Of a DNA stretch of 64,000 bases, positions 1 to 7,623 are shown piece after piece; the first letter of the stretch is position 1; each line of letters starts with the position of its first letter. Below the pieces are notes generated by a model. It did no database searches, was not told the DNA's origin, and saw nothing but the letters and a program-made list of their open reading frames with translations. The stretch is taken from NCBI RefSeq assembly GCF_030378205.1, contig NZ_CP127385.1:7356001-7420000 (forward strand). The letters run 5' to 3'. Position numbers and translations under genes: made by a program. This DNA is from Bradyrhizobium sp. NP1. GTDB lineage: Bacteria > Pseudomonadota > Alphaproteobacteria > Rhizobiales > Xanthobacteraceae.

Positions 1-1008
1 TTCGTTGGTGCGGCGCTTCATGTAGGAATGGCCGGTCTTCCAGTAGGTCGTCTTCGCACCCTGCTTTTGCAGGACGGGATCGGTGATGAAAAGCCCGGTC
101 GATTTCACGTCGACGACGAATAGCGCGTCCTTGTGGATCGCCGACATGTCGCGCGCCAGCATGACGCCGACCTTGTCGGCGAAGATCTCCTCGCCCGTAT
201 TGTCGACGACGCCGCAGCGGTCGCCGTCACCGTCAAACCCCAGGCCCACATCGGCCTTGTTCGCGAGCACGGCATCGCGGATCGCGTGCAGCATCTCGAG
301 GTCTTCGGGGTTCGGATTGTATTTCGGGAAGGTGTAGTCGAGCTCGGTGTCGAGCGGGACCACCTCGCAGCCGATCTTTTCCATCACCTGCGGAGCGAAC
401 GCGCCCGCGGTGCCGTTGCCGCAGGCGACCACGGCCTTCAGCTTGCGCTTCAGCTTCGGCCGGTTGGTGAGATCGGCGATGTAGCGCGCCGGAAAATTCT
501 CGTGGAATTGATAGGAGCCGCCGGTCGTGGACTTGAACGCGGCATTGAGCACGATCTCCTTCAGCCGCGTCATCTCGTCGGGGCCGAAGGTGAGCGGGCG
601 GTTGGCGCCCATCTTCACGCCGGTCCAGCCGTTGTCGTTGTGCGAAGCCGTCACCATGGCGACGCAGGGCACGTCGAGATCGAATTGCGCGAAATAGGCC
701 ATCGGCGTCACCGCAAGGCCGATGTCGTGCACCTTGCAGCCCGAGGCCATCAGGCCGGAGATCAGCGCATATTTGATCGAGGCGGAATAACTACGGAAAT
801 CGTGCCCGGTGACGATTTCCTGCTTGACGCCCAGTTCCTTGATCAGCGTGCCCAGCCCCATGCCGAGCGCCTGCACGCCCATCAGGTTGATTTCCTTGTT
901 GAACAGCCAGCGCGCGTCGTATTCGCGAAAGCCGGTCGCCTTCACCATCGGCTCGGATTCAAAGGCATAGGTATTGGGAACCAGTACGGATTTCGGCTTT
1001 GGAAACAT
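1..1008 (-). CDS. Phosphomannomutase/phosphoglucomutase, N-terminal two thirds (cut by window edge)
   Basis: Member of the alpha-D-phosphohexomutase family, which moves a phosphate between C6 and C1 of mannose or glucose and feeds nucleotide-sugar and polysaccharide synthesis. The reverse strand reads open from an ATG at 1006-1008 to base 1 (336 codons); family members have about 460-500 residues, so the C-terminal domain lies outside. The phosphoserine loop TASHNDNGWTG and the metal-binding loop DGDGDRCGVVD are both intact. The TASHND form, where TASHNP is more usual, matches a subgroup seen in alphaproteobacteria. UDP-glucose dehydrogenase lies 5 kb away, which fits a role in surface polysaccharides, but the two are not in one operon. 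Substrate preference between mannose and glucose cannot be read from the sequence. Confidence 0.93.
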   Translation of the reverse strand, partial: MFPKPKSVLVPNTYAFESEPMVKATGFREYDARWLFNKEINLMGVQALGMGLGTLIKELGVKQEIVTGHDFRSYSASIKYALISGLMASGCKVHDIGLAVTPMAYFAQFDLDVPCVAMVTASHNDNGWTGVKMGANRPLTFGPDEMTRLKEIVLNAAFKSTTGGSYQFHENFPARYIADLTNRPKLKRKLKAVVACGNGTAGAFAPQVMEKIGCEVVPLDTELDYTFPKYNPNPEDLEMLHAIRDAVLANKADVGLGFDGDGDRCGVVDNTGEEIFADKVGVMLARDMSAIHKDALFVVDVKSTGLFITDPVLQKQGAKTTYWKTGHSYMKRRTNE

Positions 1009-1104
1009 GAGGATTGGCCTCGTCGGGGGTACAGCAATGATCCGCAGCCATAGCGAATGCGAAGGCCGAGCGGAAGGCGGGACAGCGGTTTTGTGGCGAT
1101 TAAA

Positions 1105-1180
1105 TTAGGGTGGATGGGCGAAGCGTCATCCACCCATCTTTGCACAGCGGCGCAATACGCCACGCTATTGCGCCCTACGA
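1105..1180. repeat. Interspersed palindromic repeat, TAGGGTGG type (diverged copy)
   Basis: Two adjacent hairpins: GGTGGAT pairs with ATCCACC (about 1110-1135), and GGCGCAATA pairs exactly with TATTGCGCC (1148-1173). The edges TTAGGGTGG and GCGCCCTACGAG match the outer ends of the copies at 16465 and 34639. This looks like an extragenic repeat of the REP type, common in Bradyrhizobium as far as I recall. No coding role. Confidence 0.6.
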
Positions 1181-1356
1181 GTTGCCTAACCGCCATCACT
1201 CCGACCCAGCATGGTTTCCGCAGGGGTGGCGCTAGGCATGGACAGGCATTGCCGCGCGGTTGTTATTTCAGCCGCTCCCGGCGCTCTGCAATCTCCGCGT
1301 CAAATAATTTGACACGTCGGGCAAATCACCGGCATATCATCATCGTCGCAAGAATT

Positions 1357-1390
1357 AAGCCCGCGCTGGAAAGTCCGCCGCGGGCTTTTT
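1357..1390 (+). terminator. Rho-independent terminator-like hairpin
   Basis: AAGCCCGCG (1357-1365) pairs perfectly with CGCGGGCTT (1379-1387), and the stem runs into TTTTT on the plus strand. No plus-strand gene ends just before it; a TTGACA element lies about 45 bases upstream, so it may end a very short transcript. Confidence 0.6.
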
Positions 1391-1676
1391 GAATCAGACA
1401 AAACGCTGTCAGGCAATACGCTGCCGAGCGCGCCGAACCTGGCCGCCACAGCGAACCGAATGGGCTGACAGCCAAGGCCGACCCCGCAGACAGACGTGCG
1501 CCCGGCGAAAACGATGGGCAAGCCGAACCGGACTCGACGCTCCCGCGCCTTTGCGCAAGCCATCCTTCAAGCACTTGCCTTCAAACACTTAAAACCAACC
1601 CAGCCCTCTCCGCGAGGGCGCGGTCACATCACGGGCCCATCCGAAAGTGTCCGCAAATAACTGTAGGTGATTCATC

Positions 1677-2195
1677 ATGCCTGATTACTCTCTGGTGCCG
1701 GTGGACCATCAGCCGGATTTCGATGACTACTCGCTCGTTCCCGTTGACCACAATCCGTTCGCCGCGGGTGTCCCTGCTCAGCAGGCGCAGATTCAACAGA
1801 CCCAGGCCCAGGTCCCGCCGCAAGGCTCGCCGCAGCAACCGCCAGCAACGGGAGCCGGTCAACCCGATGCCGGTGCACCGGCTACAGGCGGTGGCCTAAC
1901 TTTCTTGCGTGAAAATGGTATGGTTGACAGCTACGTTTATGCAAAAAACTCGACTGGCACCCCACCAGCAGGCCCTCAGGTTACTACTGCCAACCGTAAT
2001 CTCACAATCACTGCCACTGACAACGCCAAACCCACGAATTTCGGTGGGGTTTACGGACATACACTGACGTTCTCAGAACCCGGTAGCAATAATTTGAGAA
2101 CAATCGCCGCTGCCGACCCGACTGGTTTGTTGGTAGCTATCCCGGTTGAAGGAGATCCAAACTTCCTGAGTGTCAGAGAGTACAAGGGCTACTAG
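1677..2195 (+). CDS. Hypothetical protein with duplicated N-terminal DYSLVPVDH motif
   Basis: 172 residues, function unknown. The first 28 residues contain the nonapeptide DYSLVPVDH twice (residues 3-11 and 17-25), each followed by a proline-containing spacer (QPDF, NPF). A Gln/Pro/Ala-rich linker (about 29-75) follows, then a 95-residue domain rich in Thr, Asn and Gly that I do not recognise. Seven of the nine codons differ synonymously between the two motif copies, so the motif is kept as protein. The start is supported by TAGGTGA eight bases before the ATG. Base composition is more AT-rich than the neighbours, which suggests transfer. There is no signal peptide or membrane segment. I remember similar N-termini on rhizobial proteins with varied C-terminal domains, but this is unverified. 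Confidence 0.75.
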   Translation: MPDYSLVPVDHQPDFDDYSLVPVDHNPFAAGVPAQQAQIQQTQAQVPPQGSPQQPPATGAGQPDAGAPATGGGLTFLRENGMVDSYVYAKNSTGTPPAGPQVTTANRNLTITATDNAKPTNFGGVYGHTLTFSEPGSNNLRTIAAADPTGLLVAIPVEGDPNFLSVREYKGY

Positions 2196-2350
2196 GCCGT
2201 GTACTCATAAGCTTGGAGGTCTGCCCTATTGCCGACCAAGGCAATGCGGCAACGGGATATGTCGCCAAGGGCCACAATCTGAAATTCGCCTCCATTTCTG
2301 CCGGCCTGAGGATATGGTCCGCATCACAGGGGGAAGACATCGAGAGTTCT

Positions 2351-2746
2351 ATGAAACTTCTGAAGACCGGAATACTCGCGCTTCCGCTAACCGTGACGGC
2401 GACCGCTGGGCTGGCTGCGGATTACGAAATTGTCGCTGACATTGCGACTGTGGAGACCGGGGTAAACCATTATGCTGCCGAGCGCCTCGACCACAAGAAC
2501 AAGAAGCTCTATCACTGCACCGCAGTCCTCGACGCCAGGACTGAGCAACTGACCGGTCAATGCACCGAGAGACCCGGCTTTCCCGAGAATCCGATCAGCA
2601 AAGGACCGAACGTGCAGGGAGGGATGTCAAACAGGTTTGGCGGATTGCCGGTGTTCGGCTCTTGGAAAATCGACCAGAGTTCGGGAAAAACTGAGTTCTG
2701 TATTTCAGGCACTGCTCAGTGCGTGGAGGTAACTCCGCAACCCTAA
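2351..2746 (+). CDS. Small secreted cysteine-containing protein, unknown function
   Basis: 131 residues. The ATG at 2351 gives a clean signal peptide (MKLLKTGILALPLTVTATAGLAA, cleavage after about residue 23), which is why the 46-residue upstream extension of the frame is rejected. The mature part has four cysteines (in YHCTAV, GQCTERP, EFCISG and AQCVEV), enough for two periplasmic disulfides. No domain recognised. It lies 155 bases downstream of the DYSLVPVDH protein on the same strand and shares its lower GC, so the two may have arrived together. The motif FCISGTAQC near the C-terminus could help a profile search. Confidence 0.7.
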   Translation: MKLLKTGILALPLTVTATAGLAADYEIVADIATVETGVNHYAAERLDHKNKKLYHCTAVLDARTEQLTGQCTERPGFPENPISKGPNVQGGMSNRFGGLPVFGSWKIDQSSGKTEFCISGTAQCVEVTPQP

Positions 2747-2838
2747 TCCAAACTTTGATCGAGAATCCCGAACGCGAATTTTCCACGAAAAACGTTTAAG
2801 GCCTTCAGAGCATGTAGGTGGATTGGCAACCAAGGGCC

Positions 2839-3357
2839 TTACTGCTCCAGCACCATCTGCCCGTTGGCATATTCGAAGCGCTTCAGCTTCGACAGGAAGG
2901 ACAGCCCGAGCAGGTTTTCCGACAGCGCCTCGTCAGGCAGCACCATGGCGTCGACATCGCGCACGACGATGCCGCCGAGATCGACCATGGCAAGATGGGC
3001 AGGCGCCGCCTTGATGGTGCCGTTGGCGGTCGAGACGCTCGCCTTGTACTCGCTGGGCGCAGGCCGCAGGCCGAAGCGCGCCGCCGAGGTCTCGTTCAGC
3101 GCCACCACGGAAGCGCCGGTATCGACCATGAAGGCGATACGCTGACCGTCGATCCGACCGTCGACCCTGAAATGGCCACGCGCATCACGCGGAATGTTGA
3201 GGCTGCGGACGTCGGCCGGCGCCGCAGTGGCGGCCATGGCAATCTTTTTCGGTGCAACGGTGGCGGCAGCCGGCGCGGGCGACAGCTTGTCCGCGACCTG
3301 CGCCATGAAGACGCCAAGCCCCGTCATGACGGCCGCAGTGATCATGATGGTACGCAT
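2839..3357 (-). CDS. Retropepsin-like aspartic protease, membrane-anchored (clan AA)
   Basis: 172 residues. A single hydrophobic segment (residues about 4-22) anchors it in the inner membrane with the catalytic part in the periplasm. After an Ala/Pro-rich linker the protease domain carries the catalytic triplet in FMVDTGASVVALN, the single Asp of a half-size, homodimeric aspartic protease; a second family motif is seen in ENLLGLSFLSKLKRFEY. This matches the TIGR02281 type of clan AA proteases in alphaproteobacteria, whose physiological substrates are not established. It is transcribed toward the secreted protein gene and lies 171 bases from hrpB, in the same direction. The length is normal for the family. 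Confidence 0.85.
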   Translation of the reverse strand: MRTIMITAAVMTGLGVFMAQVADKLSPAPAAATVAPKKIAMAATAAPADVRSLNIPRDARGHFRVDGRIDGQRIAFMVDTGASVVALNETSAARFGLRPAPSEYKASVSTANGTIKAAPAHLAMVDLGGIVVRDVDAMVLPDEALSENLLGLSFLSKLKRFEYANGQMVLEQ

Positions 3358-3528
3358 ACGCTACTCGCTACGCTGACACTCAATTCCACCATAGTCGCGG
3401 CCAAACCGCGACAAAGGGCTACCGGTCGAGGCCGCCATTTTCGCGAAAAGGATGAGCGAAGCGTTAACGGGCGGGCTGAAAGCGAAAAAGCGGACGCCAA
3501 TTGCCGATTTGGCCGAAGCCGCGACGCC

Positions 3529-6015
3529 TTACGTGCCGCGCGGCTTGACCCGCCGGGTTGGCGGTGCGGTCGCCGGATCCTCCGGCCAGGGGTGGCGCGG
3601 ATAACGGCCGCGCAGGTCGGAACGCACCGCTGCATAGCTGCCGCGCCAGAATCCCGGCAGGTCGCGCGTCACCTGCACCGGGCGGTGCGCCGGCGACAGC
3701 AGTTCCAGCACCAGCGGCACCTTGCCCGTTGCGATCGACGGATGCGTGGTGAGGCCAAACAGCTCCTGCAGCCGGACCGCGATCGTCGGGCCCTGCTCGG
3801 CTTCATAGTCGATCGCAAGCTGGGTGCCGGTCGGCGCCTCGAAATGCGTGGGCGCCTCGCGTTCGAGCCGGCCGCGCAGCTCCCAGGGCAGGAGCGCCAG
3901 CAGCGCATCCGACAGATCGCCGGCGGAAATCTCCTTCAGCGAGGTCTTGTCGTAGAGCGCCGGCACCAGCCAGTCTTCACGTCGCGCGGCGAGCGCATCG
4001 TCGGACAGATCGGGCCAGCTCTCGCCTTGAACTTGCCCCTGCGCCTTGCGCAGGAACATGACGCGGTCGCGCCACTGCTTGGCGGCCTTCGACCACGGCA
4101 ATTTGTCGAGACCCGCGGCAAGCAGCCCATCGGCCAGGACGCGCGCGGTTTCCGCTGACGGCGTCAGCGCCAGCGGCGCTTCGGAAAGCGTGATCGCGTG
4201 CAGGGTGCGTTTGCGGCGGGCCCGCAGCGCCATCGCGCCACGATCGAACGAAATCTCGTCCGTGGTTTCGATCTGCTCGGCAAAACGCCGCTCGATCTCG
4301 TCCGCCGAGATCGGCGCCGCCAGCAGGATCCGGCCGTTCGCCGCCGTACCGGTCAATTCCGCAACCGCGATGGTAGGCGTGCGCGCCAGGGCCGAGGTCT
4401 GCTCCACCGCGGCACCGCGCCCGTTGGCCAGCACGAAGCTGCCATTGCCGCGGTTCTTCGCGATGCGGTCGGGGAAGGCAAAGGCCAGCATGACGCCGGT
4501 GCTAATCTCCTCTCCCGCTTGCGGGGAGGGAGGAGATGCCACCTGCTGCGCCCAGCGGCGGGCGAGGTCGCGCGCGGCTGTCGCGCGCGGCGAGCGATCG
4601 CGCCGGAACTGGTCGAGCCTGACGTCGAGGTCGACGCTGTCGCCGCCGAGCCCGCGTTCGGTGAGAACAGCGGCGATCTCGGCGGCCGCCTCGGCCGCGC
4701 CGAGCCGCTGCGAGTCGACGATCATGCGCGCGAGCCGCGGCGGCAGCGCCAGCGCGCGCAACGCCTGGCCTTCAGCGGTGATGCGGCCGTCGGCGTCGAG
4801 CGCGCCGAGTTCGCGCAGCAGGCTTTTCGCCTCCTTCAGCGCGGGCGCCGGCGGCGGATCGAGAAAGGCAAGCCCGGCCGGATCGGTGACGCCCCATTGC
4901 GCGAGATCGAGCACCAGCGACGACAGGTCGGCGCTGAGGATCTCGGGCTGCGTGAACGGCGCCAGCGAAGCGGTCTGCGGCTCGTCCCATAACCGGTAGC
5001 AGATGCCGGGTGAGGTGCGGCCGGCACGGCCGCGGCGCTGGTCGACGGCGGCGCGCGAGGCTCGCACGGTCTCGAGCCGCGTCAGCGCGATGTCCGGCTC
5101 GTAGCGCGGCACGCGCGCCAGCCCCGAATCGACCACGATGCGCACGCCCTCGATGGTCAGCGAGGTCTCGGCGATCGAGGTGGCGAGCACGACCTTGCGA
5201 TGCCCGTTCGGCGCTGGCGCGATCGCACGATCCTGCACGGCGGCATCCAGCGCGCCGAACAGCGGCACGATCTCGATCCGGTCATCATGGATACGCTCGG
5301 CGAGGAAATTCTGGGTGCGGCGGATTTCGGCGGCGCCAGGCAGAAACGCGAGCACCGAGCCGGGATCGGCGCGCAGACCGCCGGCGATCGCCTCCGCCAT
5401 CTGCCGTTCGACAGGCGCGTCGGTCTTGCGGCCGAGATAGCGCGTTTCGACCGGAAAGGCGCGGCCCTCGCTCTCGATCACCGGCGCCTCGCCAAGCAGC
5501 CTGGCGATCCGCGCGCCGTCCAGCGTTGCCGACATCACGAGGATGCGCAGGTCCTCGCGCAAGCCGGTCTGCGCGTCGCGCGCCAGCGCGAGCCCCAGAT
5601 CGGCATCGAGCGAGCGCTCGTGGAATTCGTCGAACAGCACGGCCGCGACGCCGGTCAGTTCGGGATCATCGAGGATCTGGCGCGAAAAGATCCCCTCGGT
5701 CACCACCTCGATCCGGGTCGCGCGCGAGACCTTCGAGCCGAAGCGGACGCGATAGCCGACCGTCTCGCCGGCGCGCTCGCCCAGGGTTTTGGCCATGCGC
5801 TCGGCGCTGGCGCGGGCCGCGATGCGGCGCGGCTCCAGCACGATGATCTTCTTGTCCCTGGCCCAGGGCGCATCGAGCAGCGCCAGCGGCACGCGCGTGG
5901 TCTTGCCGGCGCCGGGCGGCGCGACCAGCACGGCGGTGTTGCTTTTTTCCAGCGTGCGCGCCAGCTCGTCGAGGACGGCATCGATCGGAAGCGGCGTGTC
6001 GAAGCTGCGGGGCAC
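3529..6015 (-). CDS. hrpB: ATP-dependent RNA helicase HrpB
   Basis: 828 residues from a GTG at 6013-6015. DEAH-family helicase: Walker A APPGAGKTT (about 31-39), the box LFDEFHERSLDADL with DEFH in place of DEAH as usual in HrpB, motif V SIAETSLTIEGV, motif VI QRRGRAGRTSPG, and a long HrpB C-terminal domain. The frame stays open 13 codons further upstream, but that part lies in an interspersed repeat and encodes a low-complexity peptide; the GTG gives PRSFDTPLPIDAVLDEL, which matches the family start. In many proteobacteria HrpB acts in mRNA processing or is dispensable. A palindromic repeat interrupts the C-terminal half in frame (see 4505-4537). It stands alone, with no operon partner. Confidence 0.93.
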   Translation of the reverse strand: MPRSFDTPLPIDAVLDELARTLEKSNTAVLVAPPGAGKTTRVPLALLDAPWARDKKIIVLEPRRIAARASAERMAKTLGERAGETVGYRVRFGSKVSRATRIEVVTEGIFSRQILDDPELTGVAAVLFDEFHERSLDADLGLALARDAQTGLREDLRILVMSATLDGARIARLLGEAPVIESEGRAFPVETRYLGRKTDAPVERQMAEAIAGGLRADPGSVLAFLPGAAEIRRTQNFLAERIHDDRIEIVPLFGALDAAVQDRAIAPAPNGHRKVVLATSIAETSLTIEGVRIVVDSGLARVPRYEPDIALTRLETVRASRAAVDQRRGRAGRTSPGICYRLWDEPQTASLAPFTQPEILSADLSSLVLDLAQWGVTDPAGLAFLDPPPAPALKEAKSLLRELGALDADGRITAEGQALRALALPPRLARMIVDSQRLGAAEAAAEIAAVLTERGLGGDSVDLDVRLDQFRRDRSPRATAARDLARRWAQQVASPPSPQAGEEISTGVMLAFAFPDRIAKNRGNGSFVLANGRGAAVEQTSALARTPTIAVAELTGTAANGRILLAAPISADEIERRFAEQIETTDEISFDRGAMALRARRKRTLHAITLSEAPLALTPSAETARVLADGLLAAGLDKLPWSKAAKQWRDRVMFLRKAQGQVQGESWPDLSDDALAARREDWLVPALYDKTSLKEISAGDLSDALLALLPWELRGRLEREAPTHFEAPTGTQLAIDYEAEQGPTIAVRLQELFGLTTHPSIATGKVPLVLELLSPAHRPVQVTRDLPGFWRGSYAAVRSDLRGRYPRHPWPEDPATAPPTRRVKPRGT
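4505..4537. repeat. Palindromic repeat inserted in frame inside hrpB
   Basis: ATCTCCTCTCCCGC (4505-4518) is followed at once by its near complement GCGGGGAGGGAGGAGAT (4521-4537). On the coding strand it reads as SPPSPQAGEEIS, a low-complexity peptide between the conserved blocks ARRWAQQ and GVMLAFAFPDRIA. The sequence has the look of a dispersed GC-rich repeat that normally lies between genes, here tolerated in a loop of the helicase C-terminal region. Confidence 0.6.
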
Positions 6016-6032
6016 TATTTCACCACTCGTCG

Positions 6033-6117
6033 TGCCCGGGCTTGACCCGGGCATCCACGTCTTTCCCTAGCTGAAGAAAACAAGACGTGGATGGCCGTGA
6101 CAAGCACGGCCATGACG
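6033..6117. repeat. Interspersed repeat with three nested palindromes
   Basis: TGCCCGGGCTTGACCCGGGCA (6033-6053) is itself a hairpin; ATCCACGTCTT (6053-6063) pairs with AAGACGTGGAT (6083-6093); and GGCCGTGACAAGCACGGCC (6095-6113) forms a third hairpin. This is the layout of an extragenic repeat found often between Bradyrhizobium genes, from memory. It fills nearly the whole gap between ugd and hrpB, both on the minus strand, and may also end or protect the ugd transcript. Confidence 0.65.
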
Positions 6118-6131
6118 GAACGAGCACAGAT

Positions 6132-7448
6132 TCACCGCCGCCGCGGCGGCCGGCCGACGCTCTCATAGACAAAGCCGTGCGCCACCATCTCTTCGGGGCG
6201 ATAGATGTTGCGCAGATCGATCACCACCGGTTGCGCCATCGCGCTCTTGAGGCGTTCGAGGTCGAGCGCGCGGAATTGCGCCCATTCGGTCACGATCACC
6301 ATGGCGTCGGCGCCGTTCACGCAAGTGTAGGGATCGTCGCAATAGTCGATCTCGGGCAATTCCTTCCGCGCCTGCTCGATACCGACAGGATCATGCGCGC
6401 GCACTTTCGCGCCCATGTCGAGCAGCCCCGTCACCAACGGGATCGACGGCGCCTCGCGCATGTCGTCGGTATCAGGCTTGAAGGTCAGCCCGAGCACGGC
6501 CACCGTCTTGCCGCGCAGGCTGCCGCCGGCCGCAACGGCCACCTTGCGCGCCATTGCACGCTTGCGATTGTCGTTGACCCCGAGCACGGCCTCGACGATG
6601 CGCAGTTGCACGTCATGGTCCTGCGCGATCTTGACCAGCGCACGCGTATCCTTCGGAAAGCAGGAGCCGCCGAAGCCCGGACCCGCATGCAGGAATTTCG
6701 AACCTATCCGGTTGTCCAGCCCGATGCCGCGCGCGACTTCCTGCACGTCGGCGCCAACTTTTTCGGCGAGATCGGCGATCTCGTTGATGAAGGTGATCTT
6801 GGTCGCGAGGAACGCGTTCGCGGCGTATTTGATCAGCTCCGCGGTGCGCCGCGCGGTGTACATCAGCGGCGCCTGGTTGAGCGACAGCGGCCGGTAGACT
6901 TCGCCGAGCACCTTGCGGCCGCGCTCGTCCGCGGTGCCGACCACGATCCGGTCGGGGAACTTGAAATCGCGGATCGCCGCGCCCTCGCGCAGGAATTCCG
7001 GATTGGAAGCCACCACCACGTCGGCGGATGGATTGACCTCGCGGATGATGCGCTCGACCTCGTCGCCGGTGCCGACGGGAACGGTCGACTTGGTGACGAC
7101 GACCGTGAAGCCCTTGAGCGCGGCGGCGATCTCGCGCGCGGCGGCATAGACGTAAGTAAGGTCGGCATGGCCATCGCCGCGCCGCGACGGCGTGCCGACC
7201 GCGATGAACACCGCATCGGCTTCCGCGACCGGATCCTTGAGGTCGGTCGCGAAATCGAGCCGCCCCGCCTTCACATTGCCGGCGACCAGCGCGTCAAGCC
7301 CCGGCTCGAAGATCGGAATCTCGCCGCGCCGCAGGCTTTCGATCTTCTCACGGTCCTTGTCGACACAGGTCACTTGATGACCGAAATCCGCAAAACAGGC
7401 ACCGGAAACCAGTCCCACATAGCCCGTGCCAATCATGGCAATCCGCAT
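6132..7448 (-). CDS. ugd: UDP-glucose 6-dehydrogenase
   Basis: 438 residues. Oxidises UDP-glucose to UDP-glucuronate with two NAD+ in the cytoplasm, a precursor for exopolysaccharide, capsule and LPS sugars. The N-terminal Rossmann site is MRIAMIGTGYVGLVSGACFADFG, the first 20 residues of which are typical; the substrate-binding FLREGAAI and the catalytic cysteine block GFGGSCFPKD (Cys near 260) are intact. The last residues, GRPPRRR, are basic. Length equals the usual 435-440. The rhizobial name rkpK has been used for this enzyme. It is divergent from the acyltransferase gene that starts 175 bases away, which could decorate the same kind of surface polymer. Confidence 0.95.
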   Translation of the reverse strand: MRIAMIGTGYVGLVSGACFADFGHQVTCVDKDREKIESLRRGEIPIFEPGLDALVAGNVKAGRLDFATDLKDPVAEADAVFIAVGTPSRRGDGHADLTYVYAAAREIAAALKGFTVVVTKSTVPVGTGDEVERIIREVNPSADVVVASNPEFLREGAAIRDFKFPDRIVVGTADERGRKVLGEVYRPLSLNQAPLMYTARRTAELIKYAANAFLATKITFINEIADLAEKVGADVQEVARGIGLDNRIGSKFLHAGPGFGGSCFPKDTRALVKIAQDHDVQLRIVEAVLGVNDNRKRAMARKVAVAAGGSLRGKTVAVLGLTFKPDTDDMREAPSIPLVTGLLDMGAKVRAHDPVGIEQARKELPEIDYCDDPYTCVNGADAMVIVTEWAQFRALDLERLKSAMAQPVVIDLRNIYRPEEMVAHGFVYESVGRPPRRR

Positions 7449-7623
7449 GAAACAACCCGCATCTCTATGGTTAACGATCCTATTTCCGGGGCGGTCTTAG
7501 ATGATTTTCGGCGCCGGGGAAACGGTCCGCCGGCGATAAAGCGGCATGCTGTTTGAATGAATAAAGGAGAAAGAAACCACCGGGGCCGAAGATGCCGCGT
7601 CCGCACAGCAAAACAACACACCA

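Larger units (their letters stand above)
1009..1676. other. Intergenic stretch between phosphohexomutase and the first small gene
   Basis: No convincing gene: the short open frames here are shadows. It holds a palindromic repeat (1105-1180), a 15-base AT-rich palindrome GTCAAAT-A-ATTTGAC at 1299-1313, a promoter-like TTGACA at 1309-1314, and a terminator-shaped hairpin at 1357-1390. The part around 1300-1335 resembles a dispersed Bradyrhizobium intergenic fragment that I remember but could not check. The rest shows nothing I can name. Confidence 0.6.

Noticed and set aside
2818..4158. A 446-codon plus-strand frame
   Set aside because: It runs antisense through the retropepsin gene and into hrpB and has no recognisable content.
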